A stretch of 64,000 bases of DNA from Glebionis coronaria (taxonomy: Eukaryota > Streptophyta > Magnoliopsida > Asterales > Asteraceae), in the NCBI GenBank assembly GCA_025667525.1, contig CM046879.1:386903039-386967038 (forward strand), given 5' to 3'. The notes below the pieces were generated by a model. It saw only the letters and a program-made list of their open reading frames with translations, was not told where the DNA came from and made no database searches. Shown here in pieces: positions 11,701-23,766 of this stretch; the first letter of the stretch is position 1; each line of letters starts with the position of its first letter. Made by a program: the position numbers and the translations under genes.

Positions 11701-12979
11701 GTTTACTAATGTATGAGGCGATGTCTGCCTTCATAATTGCCATTAGTACAGCTTCTTCAGACAAAGATACTTTTAGTCATAAATGACATAAATAGAATAC
11801 TTATACTTACAAATTCCAACATAACTATATCTTACAATCTCCATATTTAGGCAATCACATGTGGTCTTTTATACATTTAACGCCATCGGCTTCATAATTC
11901 TAATGGTTCACACTAGCCGTGAAACCTATCTATATTATCTTTTACAATCATTGTTTATTTTTATATTGTTCGGCAAATTATTTTGCACCTTCATTATTAA
12001 GGAACACATCCTAATTGGTTCTTTATTCTTTTTACATAATGCGTTGGTATCTATATTCACTTCTCATGATGATGTGATTATCATGTCCACAATTTACTCA
12101 GATATTCTTTCTATATTATGCGTCAGTAATTACGTTCACCTTCCTGATGAAATAAATATCATAACCGTATTTATTCAAAATTTCTTTCTTCTAAGTTTTA
12201 GTTTCGTCTTTACTATTATCTTTATCTGTTTTACTCAATCTGACGTTTTAAAGTGTTGATAATTATTACAACTAATTAAATAATTAATAGTTAATTTTTA
12301 TGAAGCGTAAACGTAAAAGTTTTAAATTTCTTAGTTCGACCAATTTATATAAAATGTTCAAAATAAATTTGAATTTAATTAACAAGATTTTTGTTGATTT
12401 ATCGAAAATAATTAAAATAATTATTAAAATTCGTAAATGTTCGAAAAATCTTTGTTTATATTTTGGTCAAAATCTTCTTAGTTGAAAAGCATAAATTGTC
12501 CTTTCAAATCTCAAGTCTTGGTTTAAATGGTTTCCTCAATTCTTCTTAAGTTATCTGGAGGTATACACAAACATTTACCCCTAAACAGAAGTTTAGTTAA
12601 ATGGTTTGTGTATAAGGGAATAATCCCTTAAAATCCTTTGTTAAAACATTTGTCAAAACATATTTCCATTTATTTTTGGTAATATCCAAAGTCTTAAAAG
12701 GGCTCTTAATTTTTGAAGAGTCAATTTATATTCCATTGTCTATTAATCACATGGTTAAATCATGTAAAGGTTCAAGTCTTTAATCACGTGTTAATTATTC
12801 AAGGTATAGGTTTTCATTGTTTAGCCAATTCAGGGCAATTTATAACTAATTATTAACTCATTATTATTCTTATATACAAACAATTGGTCCTTAATGATCT
12901 CAAGCATGAATTTATCAAATTACAGCCTACACACGTGATTCACCAAAGTTATGAATGCTACATGTGTATTAGTCAATCC

Positions 12980-13420
12980 AAACGTCACCACGTGAAACTC
13001 ATAATGTTCATTACAAGTACCGGATGTAGTGATTGGAATACATAATCTTCTTCGCGGATTCGAAGTTGATGATAACCATGCCACGGATCAAATCTTTAAA
13101 ACATACGCTAGAACCTTGTAAATGATCGAACAAATCTTCCATTTCGAGTTATGGATTTCGTTTTCGATTGTCAATTTACTCAGTCACAGTAATCTATAAA
13201 TATAAGGATTGATAACACCATAGCTCTTCAGGATGACAGGCTTGGTATAATAAAATCTTTCTCCGACAACTCTCTCAGTTGTACGGTATTTCCTTTAATT
13301 CAGATGGTGCTGACGTACAGTGCACAAGCCACAAGTGCAGCACCGGGAATATAATCAATACCAATTTCTACTTGCCTTAATGGCGAAAGTCTAGGTAATT
13401 CATCAACAAATACTTCCTAA
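12980..13420 (-). pseudogene. Reverse transcriptase N-terminal relic of element B
   Basis: On the minus strand the order is DYIPGAALVACALY, ELSEKDFIIPS, SKLTIEN, then DLFDHLQGS. This parallels the entry and fingers region of Ty3/gypsy RT. A TGA stop after the segment VSTI near 13295-13310 is shared with element C. No YVDD/FIDD box is readable further along the minus strand. Confidence 0.7.
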
Positions 13421-13549
13421 AGTTTCAGATAACCAAAACATCTTTTAATACATTCATATTAGGTTCTTTCTAGATTACAATATCTATAACTAGTTCATAA
13501 CCATTCGCGGTATAATTTCAAGTCATCCATCAAGAATTATTTAGATTAC

Positions 13550-13760
13550 TTTTGATAATCAACATCTTATCATTTAGGGAAATTCTATTCGAGTTCCCAT
13601 CAATTAGGACAATGTCGTCATGTCATAATCAATCAATCCATTCTACTGGCACTATCAACTTTTCAGTTTTCTTGCCATCGATAAGATGTGAACTTCTCAA
13701 AAGACTAATAATAATTCATAATCCTTCACAATTTAAGGGATATTAGGATACACAACTACT
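13550..13760 (-). pseudogene. Protease-region relic of element B
   Basis: On the minus strand a segment reading HDDIVLIDGNSNRISL matches the part after the active site of Ty3/gypsy aspartic protease, usually near a DWL..HAVIVCDEKIVRIP pattern. The catalytic D-S/T-G is not readable. The 64-codon plus-strand frame here is its antisense. Confidence 0.5.
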
Positions 13761-14094
13761 ATTAAAAGAGTAAGGTCAACGCATAATCTATGCGAGAGAA
13801 TTTCAAATCAGATACAGACGAAAACATTTGACGAATATGAATATATCCCATGTTTTCATAATTTGAGTACGCATTCGAAAGCTCCTCAGATCGTTACCCA
13901 GGTTATTCAAATGAAATCAAATCAAAAGAAATGATAGGAACGTCGATACATCCAGTCGGGTATCAACACTCGGTAATCAAATACTTTTCCAAAGAATCTC
14001 ACTACGGGAGAATTGGACAAGAAAGAATTGTCAATTGTCATATAAGACAATTTCCACAAATGAGTAAATTCGACTCAGAAGAATAGAAGCTACA

Positions 14095-14170
14095 GGCACA
14101 TATGTTGGTGTCCCTAACATTATGTCCCTATTTTGCACTTCTTGCAGATCTCATAAAATTTAGTCTTTCA
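14095..14170 (-). pseudogene. Possible Gag zinc-knuckle relic of element B
   Basis: On the minus strand CKKC is followed by sequence with stops where GH and the last C of a CCHC knuckle would be. The homologous stretch in C (about 36420-36490) reads CEICKKCENRD. The position, between leader and protease, is right for Gag. This is a weak call. Confidence 0.4.
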
Positions 14171-15791
14171 CAACCTTTAAAGAGAATGTAGTGTTTATTA
14201 ATCAGTTTTATGGTGACTACTAATCAGCCTTGCATGGTCCATTCCAAATTATATGTAGGCGCGCAACTATATACAATTTCAAGATTAACGATGCAATACT
14301 CAGTTCGTCAAAATTTTATCATCATAAAAACATTTTCATGCTTATTTCTTAAATAAGAATCAAAATGAATTTACAAAGATTTTCTTTGTTATGAAAACAA
14401 TAAGGTTTTCCAAAGTGTTTTATAAACAACTTCATTCAAATAACAATCACTTATAAATATCATTATGAATAATCCTTATTGTGATGAAAATTCAATTTCC
14501 TCAAATGATACTGTTTTATCTTATAAAAACAATGAGTGATCTGCAAAAGAGTGATGAAAAGCTTGTTCACCAAGAACTAACTACGATATGATAGGAAATG
14601 AGCTTAGCCAATTAATCACGAGGTTCATGATCTCGATGGCACTCAAAAGAATAATCCACAACGTAACTCAAATCAAGATGAGTACTTATTCAATGGTTGC
14701 ATCACTAATGCGAGCATTAGGAAGAATCAAGAAAAAATAGATATTATCGATACATGTAGAATTTAACAATCAAAGGTAGTCTTTTTCATTAATCACAAAC
14801 AAGTCAAAATTGTACCGTAACACGTTACGTGTCACTATGTCATACAATTCTCAGAACTCATCCTACCAACTGATGTCTCAGTTAAGTTAGGGATTTTTAA
14901 AAGATACCACAATGAATACTAATCTACAAGAGTCATTAGATGTTCCACATGTCCCAGAAGATCCATCGGTCTCAATTCAGAAGAAGATTTCTTCAATTTA
15001 TTTATTGGACACGGGGCATCTTCGTTAGTGTACAATGGCCTAGGAACAACACTTATCAAGATCTAACAATCAATTAAAACCTTATAATTCAATCACAGAA
15101 CTTAACGACTTCCTCTTAAGAATTTCATATTCCATACAAGTTAAATTTTAATTTATTCAAATTTAACCAATTTATACTCAATTCAATATCCTACCTCATA
15201 TTCCAATACTTTCAATCTTATTCTTCGGCCTTGTAAAGGCAATACAATCTCAATATGAATCAACACTTAATTTCCAATCCTATTAGCTCTTACAACAACA
15301 ATTATCAAATGAGTCATTAATATGAAATGACTTGATCATTCAACTTAGACTTCTCGGAAAGGTATTAGTGGCATGAGACTTTTGGGTAATGGTTCCAATA
15401 ACAGCCTCAAGTGCAACATTCACCCCTTTCGATTTCAAATTTAAGAATTGGATGACCACGAATCAGATGACATCTTTCTAGGTGGTAACGTTTTGTCAAA
15501 CTCCACTTTATAAGAAAAGATCGTCATGACATCGATTTCAGTCTTAATCTTGCCAATTCTTCTTCAATATCACAATCAACTAATATCTACATTTCTACGA
15601 ATATCAACCATTTGTTGGGATTATAAATATCCGCAACTTGGTTTAGATCTAGGATAGCTAGAATTCCTACGAGAATAGCTTAGATTAATTTACTAGGGGA
15701 GTTAGGGTTTCTTGTGACAATCTACGTCGTATAAATACCTCGTATAAAAATAAAAAATAATCATCAAACAATCATATAATAAAATTACATC

Positions 15792-15829
15792 ATATATATA
15801 TATATATATAATCCAAGTTATATATATAT
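15792..15829 (-). repeat. Short (TA)n runs in element B leader
   Basis: Two TA runs (15792-15810 and about 15820-15829) sit about 190 bp from the primer-binding site, at the same relative position as the 146-bp TA tract of element C. Confidence 0.85.
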
Positions 15830-15997
15830 TAAAATAATACTTCTCAGTCTTGGCCTTGTCGGTAACTCGGGAATTCTTCGGCACCGTTATAGTCAAAAGA
15901 TTTTTAGACATTTTTAGAAAAATGTTTATAGTTAAAAGATTCTGAAATGTTTTATTCAAAACCTTTGGTTTTAAAAATCTTTCGTTCTCTATAACGA

Positions 15998-16011
15998 GAG
16001 CTCTGGTACCA
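15998..16011 (-). other. Primer-binding site of element B
   Basis: On the minus strand the LTR end TGTTACA is followed by GTT and TGGTACCAGAGCTC. This matches the initiator-Met site except for TACC in place of TATC and the last base. The same variant occurs in element C. Confidence 0.7.
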
Positions 16012-16014
16012 AAC

Positions 16015-19000
16015 TGTAACACCCCCAAATTCATACAACTCAGTACAGCGGAAGACTAGTTGGTGTTACGGGATAGCACATTACTCACATCATAGACAAC
16101 GCATAAAAATCGCGTCGTTTTAATAATAAATCATTTCCATTCATAAACATCAAAGTTACATCGGTCCCAAGTCAGTATATTTCATACAAAGTTTTACAAA
16201 GTATTTGAATGGAAAAATATTGTTTAAGTGCGGGCCATGAATTCTTGTCGTCTTCCCGAGAATTACCTTCAAGTACCTGAGATAAGACATGTTAAAAGAA
16301 AAGGTCAGCGATAACGCCGAGTGAATTCATAGAGTTTAATAAATTCCATCAATATAATATCAGTATAAAATTATTACTGAAAATCATTTTGTACAAATCA
16401 TTTTAATAGGCCATAAAATAGCCAAAGTCATTTTATACAAATCTTTATCGAAAATCATAATATAGGCATTTGCCTTAAAAACCGTTATACGAATCATTAT
16501 CGTTAAAAACACCATACAATACGTTTTTGCAACGTTGTATAGATTAAATAAAACCATTATATGAATATGGTTATAAAAAGCCTTAAAAATCATTATACGA
16601 GCCAATGTCGTAAAAACGTCATACAATACGTTTTACGACGTTGTATGAAAATAAAATCCGTTATATGAGTATGGTTATGAAAACCAAAATACAATCATAA
16701 TATCAATAGTATGACCCTGTATTGCTAGTCAGGCAATACATCGTAATTCGGAGCGTCTATTATTATTTTGTTAACTTGGATTATTATAAGCCGCATGACA
16801 TTGTTACCTTACTAAACCAAAACGGGTAGCTAACCCGATACCAATTTTGCCCATCTAAAGTAGCGTGTCGTCACAAAGGTCACGCTATGGAAATCTTCTC
16901 ATACATAAATTCGCTTACCAATCAATGTGGCACGACGGGGATCAACCGTCAAGGCGCGAACTGGGGTGATCGTCCCCAAATAGTACTATTAAATGCATAA
17001 GCGTCTACCAAATCCCGGTAGTTCACAATTCATGCTAATGGGAATTTTAGTGACATAACCTAACTTTAATAATCCATTTAATTTCTTCTATCGGGTCCTT
17101 TAATCATTTATCGGGTCATACAATCGGGTCATTCAATCATTCGGGTCCAAAATCAATAAACAAACAATCGGGACAATTGGTGTCCTATTTAATAAAAACT
17201 AACATGTTATCTCCCTCGCGGTTTATAAAACATTTATAAAAATATTTAAAAAAGTGCGAGGCTATGAAGTCACGTTGATATGGGAAGGCGGGTTATCGGC
17301 AATTCGGACGTACGGTACGTGCTTCAATCACAGAAACCTAGACAAATAATACTCGTCTTAGACTTTTGTCCAATGACTTTATAAAAATAACAATTATGTA
17401 TACATATGATGATTATATATATATGATGATCAAGTGGGTTTACATATTCTCGTTTACTCATTTTAGAGTTATGTGTCGATAACTTTTATACTAGTTTTCT
17501 CGTTTTACCCATTTACGTGTTTTAGGTCCAATAAGCCTATTATAAGTTCTTAACTTGTATTAATCCTTTTTATACTTACATTATCAGTATATATATACTT
17601 TTCATGTTGGGCCCAAATGGGTTAAGCCCAATAAGTTCTTTTTACAAGTTTTTATCTTATTAAGTCCAATTATTAGTCCAATATGTTTAGTTAGCTCGTA
17701 AATGTCCGTATCTCTTATAGTTCGGGTTTTATCGGTTTTTACTTGTATTAGTTACTTATACATCAGTATATGACTTTTATAAACTTTACATTAGACGGGT
17801 TTGGTCTTCTAAATTTTATTCGGCAAAAAACGTTAATTTTACGACGATAGCCGAAAAAGTCGTAAAAATCAAGTTTATAGTTTTTATTACTTATAAATAT
17901 TATTTTACCACCATTTATATAATTTACCCATTTAATTAACCTTTTATACATTTATATAAATAATTTTTATAAGTTAGTGGGTTTATATTTTTACATTTTA
18001 TACATTATAATGTGAGTGCTTATATAATATTAATAAACATTATTTCCAAAAATCTGATTTTTATCTTCACTTTCACCAAAACTGCCATATCTTGAGTTCT
18101 GCATGGAGATAGAAGCTAAAATTTTTATCACATAAACTACATGATATGTGCTACATTTAACTCTTCTATAGATACTGTTTAATCATCCTTTAAGTATTTT
18201 CTAAAAATCGTCCAAAACAGTAACCTCAGATTTATACCCTAAACTTGTTTTGATCATATCTCACTCATTACTTTGATTCCATTGCATGTCCAACTCTCAC
18301 ATGTGTACAAGACCCATAGCTTACTGTAAATCCATTATACTTCATCATTTTATCAGTTTACAAATATGGTTATTTACTGTTTTACACAGCCATCAAATTG
18401 AACCAAGATTTTAACCTTGTTTCTTATAGTCTTTCATCTTTTTAAGCATGTTTATCAACAACAAATCCCCACATAACATTTTTATCATCATATAATCATC
18501 ATATAAATATACAATAGAAAATAAAATACATGTTTACATAATCAAATTAACAAGAAGATGAGGAGGACAATCTTTATACCACCATGATGATGTAGGTTGA
18601 TCAAAACATGGATTTTTGATGGAGAAACTTGTGATGCACCAAGACCATCTTCAAGACCATCATTCTTCATGAGAACCTTGTGGAAAATCAGCCCTACTAC
18701 TCCATGAAAACTCCTCCTTGGATGTTATAAGTACCACCAATCAATAGGGTTTCAAAAGGGCTTCAACATATACAAGTATAACATAGGATTTTGTGGTTAA
18801 TTTTGATCAAATTAGGGTGTTTATGGTGAAGAATGGGACGGCATTTTTGAGAGGGTGAGAGAGATTTTTAGTTGTTTGCATGAGTTGCAAATGAGTGTGT
18901 GGTATAACTTTGGTGGTTTTGTGTTGTAAGTGGAAAGTTGCTTAACTTGTAAGCTTTAGCTTACAAGTGTAAGCTTTAAGCTAAAATGTGGACACATCAT

Positions 19001-19569
19001 GGGATGTGTGGTTACTTAAGCCGGTTTTGGAGTGGGGTGGGACAAGTGTCCCACTTGTCTCATCCCATTTATTTACGGGTACTCCTCGATTCTAGTTTCC
19101 TTGATTTGCGTGCCCTCGGGTCGTTTTACGAAAAACGTTTTTATAAATTATGAATCAACGGCACAAAACGAATCTAATAAAAATTGTCTCATCAAAAACG
19201 GAGTTCGAAAACGTAAATACGTAATCCTAAGGTTTCCGGTTTAGTCGTAAAGGACGTAAAAATAAAATCGTATGTCCTAATCTCTTCTCGTAAATTTGTG
19301 AGTTTATGAACCAACACAAATTTAAAACTCCAAAATAATATCCACGAATAAATTTATTTTCTAAAATGTCGGATTGCCACCAAAGACGGTGTATGTAAAC
19401 GTAAGCACGTAACGATGAATCCTCCGGTTTAGACGTAGTCGATGCTACTTCAAGACGTAAATCCAAATTTCTTCCCAAAAATAAGTGAGTTCATATTGTA
19501 ATATTAAAATAATATTTTCAAATAATATTTGAGAATAAAATATCAATCGTAAATTGACGAATTGTCACA
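16015..19569 (-). mobile_element. Element B 5' LTR (right copy)
   Basis: It is the partner of 7038-10593. Differences seen include single-base changes and small indels, such as CATGTTAAAAGAAAAGG against CATGCTAAAAGAAAACG near the start and a shorter TATATA run near 17415. By eye the identity is very high, indicating a fairly recent insertion. Confidence 0.9.
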
Positions 19570-19574
19570 TGGTG
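19570..19574 (+). repeat. Right target-site duplication of element B (TGGTG)
   Basis: This matches 7033-7037; the copia sequence resumes directly after it. Confidence 0.9.
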
Positions 19575-20744
19575 GCACTCCTCTCCAGCCTCCGATCACT
19601 AAAACCCAAAATGCACGATCGAGTCTAGAGCCATTTGAGATCATCAAATATCTCATTAGGACACACTTTCATAATTCCTTGCTTCTTCACACACTATGAA
19701 AAGTAAGAAAGATTTTAAGGGTCATACGCAAAATCTTCATGATCTTGCCTGAACATCCGAGTAATACGAAAGTATTTACAATTAAGATGGAAATCCTTCT
19801 TGAGCGAATATCAAAAAGCTCATGGTAGGTGACTTGTGCGATTCTTTATGAATGAAGCTTGTGATAACTGGAAAGCAACAGCGGTTTAATACTTAATTGA
19901 ATTTAAACATGTTCCAGGCCTCTACGCAATATCTTAGTGATCTTGCCAGAACACTCAGAGTGATACCTCAATGTTCACAGTGATTAGTGGAAATCCTTCT
20001 AGTGTTAACCTCAAACAGCACTTGGTAGGTAACTTGCAAGATTCTATACGAATCAAGCTCGTGACAACTGGAAAGCAACGATGGTGCGGTTCTTAATTGA
20101 ATTTCACTTGTTCCAGGAACATGAATTGACGGCTTCAAATCATGCGGATATTATTATCCAAATGATTCACTCTTTATGTTCGCAGTCAGCTTTGGACGGT
20201 CGAATAAAGAGAACGGGTTTTACCCGCGAAATCTTGTCAATGAGGTTCTTAATTGAAACTACATGCCACAAGTACGATATTTTATATCATCCAACGGTCT
20301 TCACCGACCGGAGGTAAAATGCTACCGAATTAGAATGAAATGTTCAAGGTCATTTCATCCGTGTATATGTTTTGTTGCTAACTGTCTTACGCAGCGTAAA
20401 AGAAGGTGGCATTACGGTGTACAATCCAAAAGAAGTCGTCAACACATGCTTATGCTTTCTCCACTTAATACTTCAACAAATTCAAGAAAGCCTAAAAGTC
20501 AAGTCTTCCGCTATATCAAACTCTGAAGCTTTCTAGAATTATTAAGGTATAAGTATGTGGAACATAAGTCAGGAGGAGACGAATATCACAAGTGATGAAT
20601 GCACAAGGTCAAGGAAAGGAAACATGCTCAAGACTAAAGTCAATGATCATATCAAGCATATTCACAAGAAAAGATTGAAGACTCAAGCATAGCATGCTAG
20701 GTTTAAGATTTTGTAAAATGGCGTGACCTCCCTTAGGGGGAGAT
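19575..20744 (+). other. Copia copy 1, distal 3' non-coding region
   Basis: The copia internal region continues to the polypurine tract. Two copies of a unit of about 199 bp stand in tandem (about 19722-19919 and 19920-20117), sharing GATCTTGCC, GGAAATCCTTCT, AACTGGAAAGCAAC and TGTTCCAGG. The region ends in CCCTTAGGGGGAGAT, the presumed polypurine tract, directly before the 3' LTR. Short open frames at 20081-20526 overlap in two frames and have no recognised similarity. Confidence 0.65.
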
Positions 20745-21159
20745 TGTTGGAAATACGTTTTTCCAAATAAAGTCTCGGTCACATCATTGTTAGCATAGAT
20801 CACGAGCTATAGACTATTTAGGACATTGTAACTTGGAGTGACCTCCCTTAGGGGGAGATTGTTGGAAATACGTTTTTATGTATTTAGAAAGGATCGGTCA
20901 CTCCAAAGATAGATTCAAGTATTGGGCTCGTGATCTAATATGTAAACATATAGCCCACCAAATCCCACATGTAGGGTGGCTATATAAACCCCCTACTAGA
21001 ATCTTAGGAGGGGTTGAACACTTTGTCATTTCAAACATTCCATCTTTCTTCTTATTTCTCTCTTTTATCTCTCTACCTTTCTCTCTCTAGTTCTTCCATT
21101 TCCATACTTCAATAGATAAATCATAACATTGCTAAATCCTAAGAAACTATGGACCTACA
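20745..21159 (+). mobile_element. Copia copy 1, 3' LTR
   Basis: It runs from TGTTGGAAATACG to GACCTACA (415 bp) with the polypurine tract directly upstream and the AAGTT duplication downstream (21160-21164). A second polypurine tract plus LTR head occurs inside it at 20845-20872. TATATAAA lies at 20981-20988. Confidence 0.9.
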
Positions 21160-21164
21160 AAGTT
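21160..21164 (+). repeat. Right target-site duplication of copia copy 1 (AAGTT)
   Basis: This matches 2502-2506. Element A sequence resumes here. Confidence 0.85.
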
Positions 21165-21194
21165 GTTGTATCTTTACCTGAATTCATAGCCAAC

Positions 21195-21720
21195 ATGAAT
21201 GAGGGATCTGGAGCTGAAGCAACAACTGGTGGAACTGGAACCGGTGGAGCTGGAGCTGGAGCCAATAATGTTCGTGGTGCTGATGGAACAAATGTACCCG
21301 AAATTAGAGGCTATCGCTACTCTCCAAGGTCGTGCATTAATTTGGTGGAATGGCAGACTTGCTTCCATAGGTATCATTACTTATGGGACACCATGGACTA
21401 AGGTGAGGAAGTGGTTAACTGATGAGTTTGTCCTCGAAGTATTTCCAAGGTATGGAGCAAGTGTCGAACAACCTGAAACTGAAGGGAACTAACATTGGTA
21501 GATATACCAAATGTTTCCACGAGTTGACTCCTTTATGTCCAAGAATGGCGGAACCCGAACTGTCTAGGTCAAGCAGTATATTCACGGCTGACTAAGAATA
21601 TACGTAGTGATGTGACTTCTTCTAAGCCATTTACTATTTGTAATGATGTCTGCACGGCTTATTAGCTCATGGGACACATAATTCAAGACAAGGCTGATGA
21701 GGTCACTGACGGGAAAAATA
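21195..21720 (+). pseudogene. Ty3/gypsy gag relic of element A
   Basis: After a Gly/Ala/Thr-rich start (MNEGSGAEATTGG...), a frameshifted segment reads GRALIWWNGRLASIG and TPWTKVRKWLTDEF, then LKLKGTN, FHELTPLCPRM and, after stops, IIQDKADEVTD. This is the Gag capsid region common in Asteraceae Ty3/gypsy elements. At least two frame changes and several stops disrupt it. The zinc knuckle and nearly all of the protease that should follow are missing. Confidence 0.75.
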
Positions 21721-21849
21721 ATTCCAAATTGAAAATTCTTTTCGTGCATTAGAGCTCGTAAGTATGTCGAAAAAGGTTGTGTATTATTCCTGGCTCGGAT
21801 ATTGGGGAAGTAATCATAAGAGAAGTGAGTAGAAGATGTACTAGTCATT

Positions 21850-23766
21850 TGTGACTATTCTGAAGTGTTTATGAAGGAATTGCCAGGGCTTCCACTTCCA
21901 ATGCAAATAGAATTCCTAATTGATCTAATTTCTGGTGATGCAACTGTGGCATGTGTGCTATATCGATTAGCACCATTCGAGCTGAAGTAATTATTTGTGC
22001 AGTTGCAAGAACTATCTGACAGATGTTTCATTCGATCGAGCTTGTCATTTTTGGGGAGTTCCTATTCTATTCATTAAGAAGAAAGATGGTTCGTTTCGTA
22101 TGTGTATTGATTACCAAGAGCTGAATAAGCTAACGATCAAGAATCGTTATCCGCATCAAAGAATTGATGATCTATTTGATCAACTTCAAAATTCTCGTAT
22201 CTTCTCCAAGATTGATCTTCTTTCTGGTTACCATCAACTTTGCATATGCGAGGAAGATATTCCTATTACGGATTTTAGACTTGTGATGGATCATTATGAG
22301 CTTCGGGTTATGCCTTTTTGGGTTGACCAATTCACCTATTGTATTTATTGACTTAATGAATCGTATGTGTTAGTCGTATCTTGATAAATTCATGATCGTT
22401 TTCATTGATGATATTTTAATCTGCTCTAAGAGAAAGGAAGTGCATGTCGAACACTTGAGGATTATCTCGAACGTGATAAAGAACGAAAAGTTGTACACGA
22501 AGTTCTCAAAGTGTGATCTTTGGCTTAGTTCTGTGCAATTTCTCTGACATGTGATTGATAAAAGTGGGGTACATGTCGATCCTGCAAAAATCGAATCCAT
22601 CAAAAATTTGAATGCTCCAACTACTCCAACTGAAGTACGATAAATTCTAGGTTTGGCTGGTTATTACCGAAGGTTTTTTAAAGGATACTCATTGATATCA
22701 AAATCATTAACTAAGCTAACTCAGAGCATGAACCATATGTGTGTGGCGTTGACAAAGATGAAGCTTTTCAAACCCTAATAAGGAAACTCTGCAGCGCGTC
22801 GATCTTGTCGTTAAACGAAGGAAGTGAAGATTTTGTTGTTTATTATGATGCATCTCTTGAAGGATTTAGAGTTGTTTTGATTTGTATATGCTTGTAGGAA
22901 ACTTAGAAAGACTGAGGAAACTACACAACCCATGACTTGTAATTGGGTACGATGATTGTTACTTTTCGTCTATGGAGACATTAATTGTATGACACTAAAT
23001 GTACGGTATCCACCAATAGAAAGAGCCTACAATGTATTCTGGAATAAAAAGAGGTAAATAAGCCTTTAGGTGATTACGATTGTATTATTCGTTATCATTT
23101 GGGAGGTAGAGCAAATTACAATGGAATCATTGTTAAGCTCTTGAAAACTCAGTCTGAATATGATTCAATTTGTGTCAATGTTGACTGATTGACTCTGCTC
23201 ATTTTATTCCGATATATAAAATGATCGCACGAACTAAGAACCGTTTGTTAACTGCTCGTAGTAGACATGAAAGTTATGATAATGTGAAGCGAAAACTTTT
23301 GGAATTTGAGGTAGGTGGAAAAGTTATGCCAAAGCTATCACCATGGAAAAGGTGTTATATATTTTGGAAAATGTGGGAAGTTAATTCCCCATAATGTTTG
23401 GACCATTCGAGATGATATCGAGTGTGGGTCCAGTGGCATGAAAACTTAAATTACCTCGAGAAATACAAGGAATTCACAATACTTTTTCATGTGTCGAACC
23501 TAACGAAATCTCTTTCCATCAAAGATCTTATTATCCATCTTGATGAAGTATGAATCGACGATAAGTTGCATCTCATCAAAGAACTTGTTGATACTATTGA
23601 TAAGGCAGATAGACAACTGAAGCAAAGTCGAATTCCTATTGTCATGTGTGATGGAACTCAATACGAGGACCAAAATACATTTAACTCTTTGATTTCAACA
23701 AGCGATCGAGGAAGAACGCAAGTTGATCTTCGGGACGAAGATCCCAATTTGGTGGGGATGATGTGA
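21850..23766 (+). pseudogene. Ty3/gypsy pol relic of element A (RT, RNase H, integrase C-terminus)
   Basis: In order: an RT entry segment (ELPGLPLPMQIEFLIDL); RT fingers and palm, open at 21995-22351 ([32 protein letters not shown]); the FIDD box at 22401-22412 in another frame; LGLAGYYRRFF; an RNase H segment (VVYYDASLEGF, later YDCIIRYHLGG); then a jump to the integrase C-terminal region (LLTARSRHESYDNVKRK, FEVGG, LKQSRIPIV). The integrase zinc finger and D-D-E core are absent, implying a deletion near 23170-23220. Stops and frameshifts are frequent. The retained order RT-RNase H-integrase identifies Ty3/gypsy. Confidence 0.85.
23725..23743 (+). other. Pre-PPT hairpin of element A
   Basis: GATCTTCGGGACGAAGATC forms an 8-bp perfect stem with a GGA loop. 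It lies 18 nt upstream of the 3' LTR; the spacer ends in GGTGGGGATGA, the likely polypurine tract. Confidence 0.8.

Larger units (their letters stand above)
7038..19569 (-). mobile_element. Element B: non-autonomous Ty3/gypsy element with decayed pol
   Basis: This is a complete 12.5-kb minus-strand element with LTRs of about 3.55 kb, a 5.4-kb internal region and 5-bp duplications. Read on the minus strand the order is 5' LTR (19569-16015), primer site, TA tract, a possible Gag zinc-knuckle relic, protease, RT and integrase relics, a hairpin, a purine-containing tract and the 3' LTR (10593-7038). The two LTRs differ at only scattered positions by eye, yet every pol domain is full of stops and lacks catalytic residues. 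The gag-protease-RT-integrase order and the integrase motif WVTVDRLTKSAN point to the Tekay/Del side of Ty3/gypsy. Confidence 0.85.
2507..21159 (+). mobile_element. Copia-type LTR retrotransposon, copy 1 (interrupted by element B)
   Basis: The element is delimited by two LTRs of about 415 bp in the same orientation and by AAGTT duplications. Without the nested element B and its TSD copy the length is about 6.1 kb. It contains an initiator-Met type primer site, a CGAT-rich leader, a Gag C-terminal remnant, a structured tandem-repeat array and a long 3' non-coding region with several GGGGGAG tracts. No protease, integrase, RT or RNase H is visible, so this copy is non-autonomous or internally deleted. 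The copia assignment rests on similarity of the Gag-like pieces to predicted Asteraceae copia polyproteins, recalled from memory. Confidence 0.8.

Noticed and set aside
11861..12259. Plus-strand hydrophobic open frame of 132 codons in element B
   Set aside because: It is antisense to the decayed pol region of a minus-strand element. The equivalent place in C (34297-34575) has only a shorter, diverged frame, so the frame is not conserved. It is an AT-rich by-product.
7038..19569. B LTR pair as a simple segmental duplication of two unrelated loci
   Set aside because: The TGGTG duplication, primer site at one border and purine tract at the other show a single retrotransposon insertion.
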